NCBI GenBank assembly: GCA_045116675.1 | Contig: JBGUMF010000015.1 | Location: 1-39,923, forward strand | Length of the DNA stretch: 39,923 nt | DNA from: F23-D06 sp045116675 | GTDB taxonomy: Bacteria > Bacteroidota > Bacteroidia > Bacteroidales > WCHB1-69 | Direction: 5' to 3' | Shown here: positions 7,861 to 15,626 of the stretch, piece by piece | Position numbering within the stretch: position 1 is the first letter of the stretch | Layout of the letters: each line of letters starts with the position of its first letter | Notes under the pieces: model-generated | Told to the model about the DNA's origin: nothing | The model's input: the letters and a program-made list of their open reading frames with translations, nothing else | Databases searched by the model: none | Program-made: the position numbers and the translations under genes

Positions 7861-10263
7861 TTACAAAGTGAAACCCATATCATGTAGAGAAGCAAGAACT
7901 TCATTTTCCAATTCACTCACAGCGGATGTTGTTTCTCCTAATGTGGTGGCATATCGCTCATAGAGAGAAGTGACTCGGTTTGTAATCTGCTGAGTAAGGG
8001 TAGTCATTTCGTAATGTAGACGGTTGAGAACACTCCCCATCCACTTGCAATCCACCACCAGATGTTTTATCTCCCTTTCTGACAGAACCGGGTACTTCAC
8101 CAGCACTTCTTTGGTGAGATTGGCAACGACTACCGATTTGGCTTTCTTAACTGTTCCCAGTTTATCATCTAAATCAAGATATTGCTTATAGATAGCTATC
8201 ACCTCTTTATCCGTTGTCTTCTTCAGAGCTGTTTTGATACTAGCTGCATTTACCTTGTCGAGCGTATCAAAATCCTCACCATTTTCCTCGGTCAGTGTCT
8301 CAATTTGTTGCTGTATGTCTTCCATTTTGGCTGACAGCTCATTAATCTGTTCTTTCTCTTTCTGATAATACTCATCAACAACAAATTCCACAGGTAGCAA
8401 ATCACACTGAAGATCGGTGTAGTCGTATTTCTTTTTTACACTACCTTTCTTATCTAAAGGCAATTTAAGTTCCACTTTCCAATCCCCATCACTTATCATA
8501 TAGCAATCGTCCTGCATCACGTCTGCCCAATAATTCATCAATTTCTCGTATGCATCATAACCATTCACCAAACTGTGCGATTGTTCAACAATGAGCCTCA
8601 ACGATTCGCTAATCTCTACAATCAATTCTTTAGGCTTGAAACCTACCTTTAAGTCTTTAAGTTGCTTAGCGGTTTTATCTTTCCATTGGTTTATCACCTT
8701 GTTGAATGCCTCATACTGAGCCACAAACGACGGTTCAGCAGCAACAGTTTCACGAATAGCCGCTTGCTCAGGAAATAAATCATAATAACCCTTTCTTTGA
8801 GGAACAAATAGAGCATCTTTCAAAGTGGCACAAACATCCCAAATATCTTGCATCTGATATATGTCGTATTCAGGCAAACCGCCATGCAGATGAGCTTCAA
8901 TATCCTGTTGTGTCTCCTTGTTAATGGCCTCAATATAACGTGGCAGATTTAGGTTGTATTCGTTACGTTCAATTTCCTCATAGGTCACAAACCTCGCATA
9001 ATGAGGAACATCCTTTCCTGCTTCCCACACATCTGAAATGCGCTTGATGTCTTGTTCGCGCAAACGATTCTTGGCACCATCTTTGGCAAATCCCTCATTG
9101 GCATTGATCATAAAGATTCCTTTGCTCTCAAGGGCATGAGCTTTGTCAAGAATTAAAATACATGCAGGAATGCCCGTTCCAAAAAACAAATTGCCAGGCA
9201 ATCCGATGATTCCCTTAATGTAATGTTGCTTGATGATATACTTTCTGATATCTGCCTCTGCATTTCCCCTGAACAAAACACCGTGAGGAAGAATGCAGGC
9301 CCCCATACCGTCATGAGTCATTGACTTTATAATATGGAGCAGGAAAGCGTAATCACCACATTTTTCAGGGGGAACACCGATGTTGATGTTATTTCCCCAG
9401 CGTTTGTACTTATCCTCTGCACAGGCACTTTTCAGCCACGATTTTTGCGAAAAAGGAGGATTGGCGATAACATAATCAAACTGTTGAAGACTTGCATCCT
9501 TTATTTCGTAATGCTGCGGATCGTTGATGGTGTCACCGTGTCGAAGGTCAGCCGTCTGCTCTCCATGCAGAATCATATTCATTTTGGCCATACCGATGGT
9601 GCTAACATCGCTTTCCTGACCGTTCAAACTCACACCATGTTTGGCTTCCGCCTTTGCGCGAAGCAACAATGAGCCAGAACCACATGTGGGGTCGTAAATG
9701 CTTATCTGACTGCGCTCATCTTTGCCAATTCCAATCAGTTTCGCAATCAAACGGCTCACCTCGGCGGGAGTATAGAATTGTCCTTTGCTCTTACCGCTTT
9801 GGCTGGCGAAATTCTTCATCAGATATTCGTATGCATCGCCAATCAAATCGTCATCCGATTCGCGGTTACTACTGAAATCAAGCCCCGAATTCTGAAAAAC
9901 TCCAATAAGCCCACTCACCGTTTCAACCAAGTCTTTGCCTTTGCCGAGTTTCTGCTCGTCGCAAAAATCGGCATTGGTAATCACATTACGTAGTTCAGGA
10001 TTTGCTTCTGCAACCGCCTCCAGAATCTCATTGAACTTTTCGCCAACATTTGGTTTGTTCTTAAATTGAACAAGCTTGTCGAAACTACACCCTTCGGGCA
10101 ACTCAATCAACGAGTCTTTATCAACTTTTGCTTTGTCGCTGATGTATTTCAAAAACAGCACAACCAGCACATAATCCTTATACTGGCTTGCATCCATGCC
10201 ACCACGAAGTTTATTACAACTCTCCCATAGGGCACTATATAACTCAGATTTCTTTACTGCCAT
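7861..10263 (-). CDS. hsdM: Type I restriction-modification DNA methyltransferase (N6-adenine) subunit
   Basis: An 800-residue HsdM. The N-terminal helical HsdM_N domain (about 1-150) starts MAVKKSELYSALWESCNKLR. The SAM-binding motif I, YDPTCGSGSLLLRAK, is near residue 191, and the catalytic NPPF motif, VIANPPFSQKSW, is near 269. It methylates adenine in the site chosen by HsdS. The protein is longer than the classical about 500-550 residues. From about 480 on there is an extension with charged helical or coiled-coil segments (for example KEKEQINELSAKMEDIQQQIE). Long HsdM variants of this kind occur in Bacteroidota. The gene lies between the GIY-YIG gene (9-base gap) and hsdS (11-base gap) in one operon. 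Confidence 0.96.
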   Translation of the reverse strand: MAVKKSELYSALWESCNKLRGGMDASQYKDYVLVVLFLKYISDKAKVDKDSLIELPEGCSFDKLVQFKNKPNVGEKFNEILEAVAEANPELRNVITNADFCDEQKLGKGKDLVETVSGLIGVFQNSGLDFSSNRESDDDLIGDAYEYLMKNFASQSGKSKGQFYTPAEVSRLIAKLIGIGKDERSQISIYDPTCGSGSLLLRAKAEAKHGVSLNGQESDVSTIGMAKMNMILHGEQTADLRHGDTINDPQHYEIKDASLQQFDYVIANPPFSQKSWLKSACAEDKYKRWGNNINIGVPPEKCGDYAFLLHIIKSMTHDGMGACILPHGVLFRGNAEADIRKYIIKQHYIKGIIGLPGNLFFGTGIPACILILDKAHALESKGIFMINANEGFAKDGAKNRLREQDIKRISDVWEAGKDVPHYARFVTYEEIERNEYNLNLPRYIEAINKETQQDIEAHLHGGLPEYDIYQMQDIWDVCATLKDALFVPQRKGYYDLFPEQAAIRETVAAEPSFVAQYEAFNKVINQWKDKTAKQLKDLKVGFKPKELIVEISESLRLIVEQSHSLVNGYDAYEKLMNYWADVMQDDCYMISDGDWKVELKLPLDKKGSVKKKYDYTDLQCDLLPVEFVVDEYYQKEKEQINELSAKMEDIQQQIETLTEENGEDFDTLDKVNAASIKTALKKTTDKEVIAIYKQYLDLDDKLGTVKKAKSVVVANLTKEVLVKYPVLSEREIKHLVVDCKWMGSVLNRLHYEMTTLTQQITNRVTSLYERYATTLGETTSAVSELENEVLASLHDMGFTL

Positions 10264-10272
10264 AAATACTAT

Positions 10273-10932
10273 CTATTTTTCTCTTTCCAATCTTATCTCC
10301 CACAAGGTTTTTCCATTGTAGCTGAAATACTTTGGCCCTTGATAAGATTCACTGCTATTATGCATTTCTTCCGGAAGATACGTGCCGCAAAAAGCGGAGA
10401 GGCTCCACAAACGACCTTCATGCTCCACTTTATTCTTGTCGGCAACCTTTACAGGAAGATTCAGCGCATCAAAGATGACAGTGTCGCCAATATTCAAGCC
10501 AACCATGCTGAAATCAAAGGGAGCTCGCTGAACTTTCTTTTCCTTCTTTTCCTTTGGAACTTCATTAATGGGATACAACTGATGAGGCTTTCCGTCCTCA
10601 TATTTCATCACCACAGCATCTTCAATAGCCCGTGCCAAATCTGTCAAAATCTCAAGCGCTTGCGCTGGATGCACATTGAAGAACTCCCTGTTTTGACGAA
10701 TCCGCAAGTCAGTCAAACGATCAATTTGTTTGTGAATGATGCGTTCCACCTCCGCATATTTGGTAGTTTGCATCGTGGCGTAAATCTCAAACGGTAATGG
10801 AACGGCGGTATTATCCAGTTCTTTCGAGCGCACATCAACGGGGCGCGAGCTCTTCCCAATCTTCACCCAATCTTCCTTAAAACTGGGATTTGTGAGGATA
10901 TAGACATATCCTTGGTGGTTATCTTCTTTCAT
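10273..10932 (-). CDS. GIY-YIG (T5orf172/MUG113-like) nuclease-family protein with a RAMA-like C-terminus
   Basis: A 219-residue protein opening the type I RM operon. Residues 8-90 match the T5orf172 branch of the GIY-YIG superfamily: GYVYIL (YVY for GIY), VKIGKS (KIG for YIG), then RSKEL and REFF supplying the usual Arg and Glu. Residues 138-216 run GLNIGDTVIF, KVEHEGRLWSLSAF, KYFSYNGKTLWEIR. This order resembles the RAMA domain found fused to restriction or methylase proteins; that match is tentative. The start at 10,932 is chosen because a -7 box lies at 10,963-10,970, inside the longer open frame that begins at 10,995. The gene ends 9 bases before hsdM, so it is the first gene of the operon. 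It may be an accessory nuclease or a regulator of the RM genes. Confidence 0.7.
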   Translation of the reverse strand: MKEDNHQGYVYILTNPSFKEDWVKIGKSSRPVDVRSKELDNTAVPLPFEIYATMQTTKYAEVERIIHKQIDRLTDLRIRQNREFFNVHPAQALEILTDLARAIEDAVVMKYEDGKPHQLYPINEVPKEKKEKKVQRAPFDFSMVGLNIGDTVIFDALNLPVKVADKNKVEHEGRLWSLSAFCGTYLPEEMHNSSESYQGPKYFSYNGKTLWEIRLEREK

Positions 10933-10962
10933 AACAAATTTGGCATTACTCAAATTACCCTG

Positions 10963-10970
10963 CAAAAATA
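10963..10970 (-). promoter_or_regulatory. -7 box of the type I RM operon
   Basis: Read on the minus strand this is TATTTTTG (TAnnTTTG), 30 bases before the GIY-YIG gene's ATG at 10,932. I found no further TAnnTTTG box in the gaps between the genes down to 2,686, so one long transcript is likely. Confidence 0.6.
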
Positions 10971-11056
10971 GCAAAAAACCGCAGAAAAATGACATTTAGC
11001 GGCACAAGAATGACACTACACGTGAGAAGTTAAATGATAAGATTATATGCTTAGCG

Positions 11057-11209
11057 CTACTCTTCTTTCAGCAACGCATTATATAAGGCCAACCCCTTTA
11101 CGGTCAGCAGGTATTTCTGGTTGTACGGGTACTTGTTCGGGTGCGTCCAGATTGGGTTGCACGCTCCACTCTTTTGTGGGATGAATGTGCAGATAGCGGT
11201 TGCGGACAT
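11057..11209 (-). CDS. Small ORF of unknown function, possibly a gene relic
   Basis: A 50-residue frame with an ATG, beginning MSATAICTFIPQKSGACNP and ending KYLLTVKGLALYNALLKEE. The ending looks like real protein (a short amphipathic, winged-helix-like tail) and not random sequence. A second frame over the same bases, reading SGDRIRHVDVRNRYLHIHP, is open as well. The piece may therefore be the frameshifted remains of a longer protein. A TAnnTTTG box on the same strand (11,284-11,291) could drive it. I do not recognise the family. Confidence 0.3.
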   Translation of the reverse strand: MSATAICTFIPQKSGACNPIWTHPNKYPYNQKYLLTVKGLALYNALLKEE

Positions 11210-11283
11210 CTACATGTCTGATTCGGTCGCCTGAACGCTATTAAGTTATTGATATGTAATACATTAGATTGTAAAAAATAATA

Positions 11284-11291
11284 CAAAAATA
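11284..11291 (-). promoter_or_regulatory. Possible -7 box upstream of the small ORF
   Basis: Minus-strand TATTTTTG in an A/T-rich stretch, 74 bases before the ATG at 11,209. In such A/T-rich sequence a chance match is quite possible. Confidence 0.3.
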
Positions 11292-11420
11292 GTGTAGAAC
11301 GAAAAACAATAGAGGGGAAAAGATGGGAAATCATAGGAAAATTTCCTCTATTTTGATCCTGAGGGATATCCCAAATATTTGAAAAACGGAATGACAGAAT
11401 TCGGGGATGTTGTGGTATTC

Positions 11421-11541
11421 TGTAGAGACGCACGGTGATTTATTGTAGAGACGCACGGTGATTTATTGTAGAGACGCACGGGGATTAATTGTAGAGACGC
11501 ACGGTGATTTATTGTAGAGACGCACGGCCGTGCGTCTCTAC
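11421..11541. repeat. Left REP array: four half-units plus one perfect palindrome
   Basis: Four tandem 23-base units start at 11,421, 11,444, 11,467 and 11,490. Each begins TGTAGAGACGCACGG and ends in GATTTAT or GATTAAT. A 28-base perfect palindrome follows (11,514-11,541), made of GTAGAGACGCACGG and its exact reverse complement. All units have the same orientation and carry GTAG at the foot of the arm, the tetranucleotide known to be read by REP-associated transposases. The array lies 70 bases beyond the 3' end of the RAYT gene. The rest of the 11,210-11,611 gap is A/T-rich with no gene that I can see. Confidence 0.92.
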
Positions 11542-11611
11542 GGGCCGGTTGCGATTTTCGAAAACAATACAGACCACCTGGAACAATCGAAAATATGAAC
11601 AGCGAAATGTA

Positions 11612-12175
11612 TTATTGGCGGGCATTATCGGCATCCCATTTAGCGGGATTTTCATCAATATAATCCACAATTGCCCGATATTCATGTTCATCGCGAATGA
11701 TATGATCATGGTAATTTGCCTGCCAAAGCGGGTTCCGGCGGTTGAATTTTCTCATAGATAGGCTTCTCTTTTCAATCCAGTCGTCAATGCGTCTGATGGT
11801 GGATGCTTTAAAACACGCCACGAAAGATGAAATGGATTGCGGTGAGCGTTGTAAGGTTAATGTTTTATAAGGATGGCATGTTTCTGAAATACAATCATCG
11901 TTCCTGTCCAAAATGACAATTGCGTGCAAATGATCAGGCATCAAAACAAATGCTCCTAAATACAATTCTTTACGGATTTCGAACGACTTGAAGAATTCAT
12001 CTTGCACAATCTCCCCCATTTCATTCAATATCATTTTACCATCTCGGATATCTCCAAACAACATTTGCCGTCCGGCGGTTACGATGGTAATGAAATAATG
12101 TCCGTTGTTTGCATAATCCCAACCCTTCAAACGATGGGATGAAATCCTGTATTTGTTTAGGAATTTGTCTTTCAT
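11612..12175 (-). CDS. REP-associated tyrosine transposase (RAYT, Y1/HUH family)
   Basis: A 187-residue, apparently intact RAYT of the IS200/IS605-like Y1 superfamily. The HUH metal motif is MPDHLHAIV (H82, H84), preceded by the usual LGAFVL strand. The probable catalytic tyrosine is Y155 in QANYHDHIIRDEHEY, and a family-typical YIDENPAKW follows. Such enzymes cut single-stranded REP hairpins at GTAG and are thought to spread or maintain REP elements, seldom moving themselves. The ATG at 12,175 gives the usual family length; the open frame reaches 12,301 but runs into repeat sequence. REP palindromes flank the gene on both sides, which supports the assignment. It may be a single-copy domesticated gene. 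Confidence 0.93.
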   Translation of the reverse strand: MKDKFLNKYRISSHRLKGWDYANNGHYFITIVTAGRQMLFGDIRDGKMILNEMGEIVQDEFFKSFEIRKELYLGAFVLMPDHLHAIVILDRNDDCISETCHPYKTLTLQRSPQSISSFVACFKASTIRRIDDWIEKRSLSMRKFNRRNPLWQANYHDHIIRDEHEYRAIVDYIDENPAKWDADNARQ

Positions 12176-12289
12176 GTTGTAAATATTTTGTTTGTCGGTC
12201 ACATAATGCCACACCACATTGCATTTAAAACAACACGATTGGGCGTGATTTATTGTTTTCGGTATCGTTTTTATTTTACCATCGTTTCC

Positions 12290-12340
12290 GTAGAGACGCA
12301 CGGTGATTTATTGTAGAGACGCACGGCCGTGCGTCTCTAC
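12290..12340. repeat. Right REP copy: one half-unit plus one perfect palindrome
   Basis: One half-unit (12,290-12,311) leads into a 28-base perfect palindrome (12,313-12,340). These 51 bases are identical, in the same orientation, to 11,491-11,541 on the other side of the RAYT gene. A 12-base fragment of the unit (GTGATTTATTGT) also lies at 12,245-12,256, between this copy and the gene. Confidence 0.92.
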
Positions 12341-12429
12341 ATATCGATGTCATATTGGTTGGGAAAAACAATATTTTTCCGTGTGTCCCGTTGATTGTTG
12401 TCCACGGATTCCAAAATAATGACCAATTT

Positions 12430-14289
12430 CTAGAACTGGAAATAGATGAACGGCTGCAGGTCGGCGGTGATGAATTGGTAGAGCACGAAGACCGCCACCA
12501 CCACGATGAGGCCGATGAGCCAGATGGGCAACAGGGCGAAGTTGACACGGTACCACCGCTTCCATCGCTCCGGCAGCCAATGGATGACCATGCCCACCAC
12601 AAACAAAGTGAATACAATCCAATAGTTGGCCAAAATGTCGGGGATAGCCGCCACATTCCAGTGGCCGCCAATGCTGTTCACCATCGCCTTGGCCGTGTTC
12701 CAGGCCGTCTCGTTGGCTACCGCCGGATCCAGGTTGGACCCCGAACGGAAGAACAATCGCGTGAACGAGATGAACACGAAGGTCATGAACACATTCCAGC
12801 TGAAATTCAGCCAGTTGATATCGCGGTTGGGCCAGATGGCCGAGTAGATGCAACGGATGAGCGTGCCCGCGAAGAATACCCCCGACCAGACGGTGAAGAT
12901 CATCAGCACCGGGCTGGGCCAGAACCAGTTGCACGCGAAGAACGCCCCGAAAATGACGAACGACACCAAGCTCCGGAGCCATTGCTGGAAGTGCCGCCAA
13001 ATCTTGAATCCCAAGATGCCGAATCCGTTCAAACCACCCCAAATCATGAAGTTCCACGACGCGCCGTGCCACAAGCCGCCCAACAGCATGGTGTTCATCA
13101 TGTTGATGTTGGTGCTGATCTTCAGCCGCGCCTTCTTGCTAATCAAAGAGATAACCGTTAAGATGACCGCCAACCCGACAATGATGCTCGTGATGACGGC
13201 GTTCTTGGTCAGCAGGATGATGACCGCCCCGATCATCAATATGCACAGATAGGTGCCCACGGTGGCGTTGCGGTTGCCGCCCAGCGGGATGTACAGGTAG
13301 TCCTGCAGCCACTTGGAGAGCGAGATGTGCCACCGCTTCCAGAAGTTGCTCGGCGAGTCGGCCTTGTAGGGCGAGTTGAAGTTCTTGGGCAGGTAGAAGC
13401 CCATCAGCATGGCCACGCCTATGGCAATGTCGGTGTAGCCCGAGAAGTCGGCATACACCTGCAGCGAGTAGATGAACAGGGCTGAGAAGTTCTCGAAGGC
13501 CGTGAAGAGCGAGGGGTTGTTGAAGACTCTATCCACAAAGTTGACGGCCAGGTAATCGCTCATAATCAGCTTCTTGGCCAAGCCGTTCAGGATCCAGAAC
13601 ACGGCGATGCCGAACTGCCGTCTGCTCAGGAAGAATTTCTTGTACAACTGCGGCACAAACTGGTCGGCACGCACGATGGGGCCCGCCACCAACTGCGGGA
13701 AGAAGGTGACGTAGAAGCCGAAGTCCAGCAGATTGGAAACGTGCCGTATTTTTCCCTTGTAAACATCCACCAGGTAGCTGATATTCTGGAAGGTGTAAAA
13801 CGATATACCCACCGGCAGCAATATCTTGGAGGCGTCGAAATAGTCCTTGCCGCTCAGGTCGTTGGTCCACTGCGCCAGCCAGTTGATCACTTCATACTTG
13901 CTGCCCACGATGGTGTTGTACGCGTCTGTGAAGAAATAGGCGTATTTGAAGTAGAAGAGTACCAGCAAGTTGATGACCACGCCGACAATCATGTGGAATT
14001 TCCGCGCGCCCTGCCGCTGGGAGCGGTCCATGAAGATGCCCAGGAAGTAGTCGAGGATCATGTCGAAGAGGAGGATGAGCACGAAGAGGCCGGAGGTCTT
14101 GTAGTAGAAGAATACGCTGGCGAAGAAGAGGAACCCGTTGCGCAGCAGGCGTTTGTTGTGGAACAGGGAGAATCCGGCGAACACCAAAGCGAAGAAGGCC
14201 CAGAAGTTGAACTGCGTGAACAACAGCGGGTACTCCTCGTTGAACGAGAAGAGGTTGGTAAGGAATATTTTCAGGCTGTTCAGGTTCAT
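12430..14289 (-). CDS. MBOAT-family O-acyltransferase (AlgI/DltB-like)
   Basis: A 619-residue polytopic membrane protein of the membrane-bound O-acyltransferase family. It has many hydrophobic helices, the conserved NFWKRWHISLSKWLQDYLY with YIPLGGN (near residues 313-340), and the active-site histidine in LGGLWHGASWNFMIWG (near 408). AlgI and DltB relatives carry acyl groups, usually acetyl, across the membrane for transfer to an exported polymer. Its ATG overlaps the stop of the upstream SGNH gene by 4 bases (ATGA), so it is the last gene of a three-gene coupled operon. The polymer acetylated (exopolysaccharide, peptidoglycan or other glycan) is not shown by the sequence. The length is slightly above AlgI because of extra C-terminal helices. 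Confidence 0.93.
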   Translation of the reverse strand: MNLNSLKIFLTNLFSFNEEYPLLFTQFNFWAFFALVFAGFSLFHNKRLLRNGFLFFASVFFYYKTSGLFVLILLFDMILDYFLGIFMDRSQRQGARKFHMIVGVVINLLVLFYFKYAYFFTDAYNTIVGSKYEVINWLAQWTNDLSGKDYFDASKILLPVGISFYTFQNISYLVDVYKGKIRHVSNLLDFGFYVTFFPQLVAGPIVRADQFVPQLYKKFFLSRRQFGIAVFWILNGLAKKLIMSDYLAVNFVDRVFNNPSLFTAFENFSALFIYSLQVYADFSGYTDIAIGVAMLMGFYLPKNFNSPYKADSPSNFWKRWHISLSKWLQDYLYIPLGGNRNATVGTYLCILMIGAVIILLTKNAVITSIIVGLAVILTVISLISKKARLKISTNINMMNTMLLGGLWHGASWNFMIWGGLNGFGILGFKIWRHFQQWLRSLVSFVIFGAFFACNWFWPSPVLMIFTVWSGVFFAGTLIRCIYSAIWPNRDINWLNFSWNVFMTFVFISFTRLFFRSGSNLDPAVANETAWNTAKAMVNSIGGHWNVAAIPDILANYWIVFTLFVVGMVIHWLPERWKRWYRVNFALLPIWLIGLIVVVAVFVLYQFITADLQPFIYFQF

Positions 14290-15626
14290 CTCTTCTCTTT
14301 TTTCAGTTCACGGATAAAGGCATCCCAAAACAGGTCGCCGATGAGGTTATAGCCTGAAGCGGTGAAATGGACGCGGTCTTTCTGCGCCAGGCCCTTTTTG
14401 CGCCAGGTCTCCATGGACTTCAGGCCGCCCATCACGGCGAACTGGTCCCACACGGCCCCGCCCGTCAGATTGGCCAGCCGGTACATCACATCCTGCACCA
14501 TGGGGCCGGTCTTGTTCACATAATAGCGGTTTTTCTTCCCTTTCTTCCAGGTGTCGTTGTTGGACACAAAAATAAAGGCACAGTCGGGACTGGCCTCGCG
14601 GATGCGCTGCACCAGTTTCAGGTAGTTGTTCTTGAAGGCCACGGAATCGAAGCTGTTGCCGTAGGCGTCGTTCACGCCGATGTTGAAGATGACGAGGTCG
14701 GGTTTCAGCAGCTGCATGTCGCGGGTGAAGTTCCTGCAACGCAGATAGGACGATGTTTGCGCCCCGTTCACCCCTATGGATGAGAGTGTTATACCCGGTC
14801 TGCTGTTCTTCAGCAGGATGCCGTTCACCACGAAGGTGTCGCCTTTGCTGCATGGGAAATAGAGGGTGAAGTCCTTTACGGGTCGGTCAAAATAGTAGAA
14901 ATAGCGGTCGTTGTCAAAGTCGATGCTGTCGGGGAAATGGTAGATGGTGTCCTCTTTGAGGATGGGGTCGATAGGCCATCCGTAGGCTTTGCCCAAAAGA
15001 ATGATAGTGTCGGCCATGAAGTCATACTCCGGCGCGTTCATCTTGATGGTGATGGAGTTCATGGCCTCGGCGTTCCATACCGCGATGCCGGCGGCCCCCA
15101 GCGGGAAGGGGTAGTTCTGATAGACGTTTCGTATAAGGTTGAAGATCTGAGCTTTACCTGTGCGGTAGTCGTAGGGATTGTTGCAGTTGGTGGCGGCAGA
15201 GTAGGGGAAGACGAGACCCCTTGAGGCGGGTGGCTCGCCGTATTCGTCCAGCAGGTGCGTGCGTATGCGGTGTGTCATGGTGCCCGCCTGCACGTGCGAG
15301 CCGCCCATCTGAATGATGTGCATGTTGCCCCGCTTGGTTGCCAGCAGTTGGTCCAATTGGGTGAAAAAACGCACCAACGCCATGCTGTCGTGTCCCCAGT
15401 ACAGTGTGTCTATCTCGAATTGGATTTGAGTCTCTTCGGAAACGGCATCCGCCTCGTCGGGTTCCTCCTGGATCAGAACAATGGTGTCCACCGCCAAGGT
15501 GTCGGTAAAGGTAGGAGTCTCCGGGATGGAGTCCGATGCGGTGAGGTCCACCTGAGCCCAAAGTGGCGCGCCACCCAGCAGGAGCAGGAAGGAGAGAGCG
15601 AGTGCTATTTTGCCGATGCGTTCCAT
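14286..15626 (-). CDS. Exported SGNH-hydrolase-fold protein, partner of MBOAT
   Basis: A 446-residue exported protein with a signal peptide (ALSFLLLLGGAPLWAQ). SGNH blocks are recognisable: IIQMGGSHVQAGTM near residue 107 (block I, serine in GSH), IFNIGVNDAYGN near 318 (block III, GxND), and RVHFTASGYNLIGD near 417 (block V, D-x2-H). By analogy with AlgJ/AlgX and PatB it probably completes periplasmic O-acetyl transfer, or removes acetyl groups, in concert with the downstream MBOAT. It overlaps the preceding SGNH gene by 22 bases and the MBOAT gene by 4. It is a paralogue of its neighbour at low similarity. Confidence 0.8.
   Translation of the reverse strand: MERIGKIALALSFLLLLGGAPLWAQVDLTASDSIPETPTFTDTLAVDTIVLIQEEPDEADAVSEETQIQFEIDTLYWGHDSMALVRFFTQLDQLLATKRGNMHIIQMGGSHVQAGTMTHRIRTHLLDEYGEPPASRGLVFPYSAATNCNNPYDYRTGKAQIFNLIRNVYQNYPFPLGAAGIAVWNAEAMNSITIKMNAPEYDFMADTIILLGKAYGWPIDPILKEDTIYHFPDSIDFDNDRYFYYFDRPVKDFTLYFPCSKGDTFVVNGILLKNSRPGITLSSIGVNGAQTSSYLRCRNFTRDMQLLKPDLVIFNIGVNDAYGNSFDSVAFKNNYLKLVQRIREASPDCAFIFVSNNDTWKKGKKNRYYVNKTGPMVQDVMYRLANLTGGAVWDQFAVMGGLKSMETWRKKGLAQKDRVHFTASGYNLIGDLFWDAFIRELKKEKR

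Larger units (their letters stand above)
11491..12340. mobile_element. RAYT module bounded by 51-bp direct repeats
   Basis: The RAYT gene (11,612-12,175) and its flanks lie between two identical 51-base direct repeats (11,491-11,541 and 12,290-12,340), each a REP half-unit plus a palindrome. I infer a self-contained REP-RAYT unit that could have been inserted, duplicated or excised as one block. No IS-type terminal inverted repeats or target duplication outside the REP copies is seen. Confidence 0.6.

Noticed and set aside
11421..11541. Regular 23-base repeats that could suggest a CRISPR array
   Set aside because: The units are directly adjacent without variable spacers, no cas genes are present, and they match REP elements next to a RAYT gene.
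12362..12380. Hairpin GGAAAAA/TTTTTCC after the MBOAT gene
   Set aside because: Possible weak terminator of the MBOAT operon, but five of seven pairs are A-T and the stem is not followed by a separate T-run.
12355..13161. Open frame of 268 codons on the + strand
   Set aside because: Antisense to the MBOAT gene, with a composition typical of an antisense shadow.
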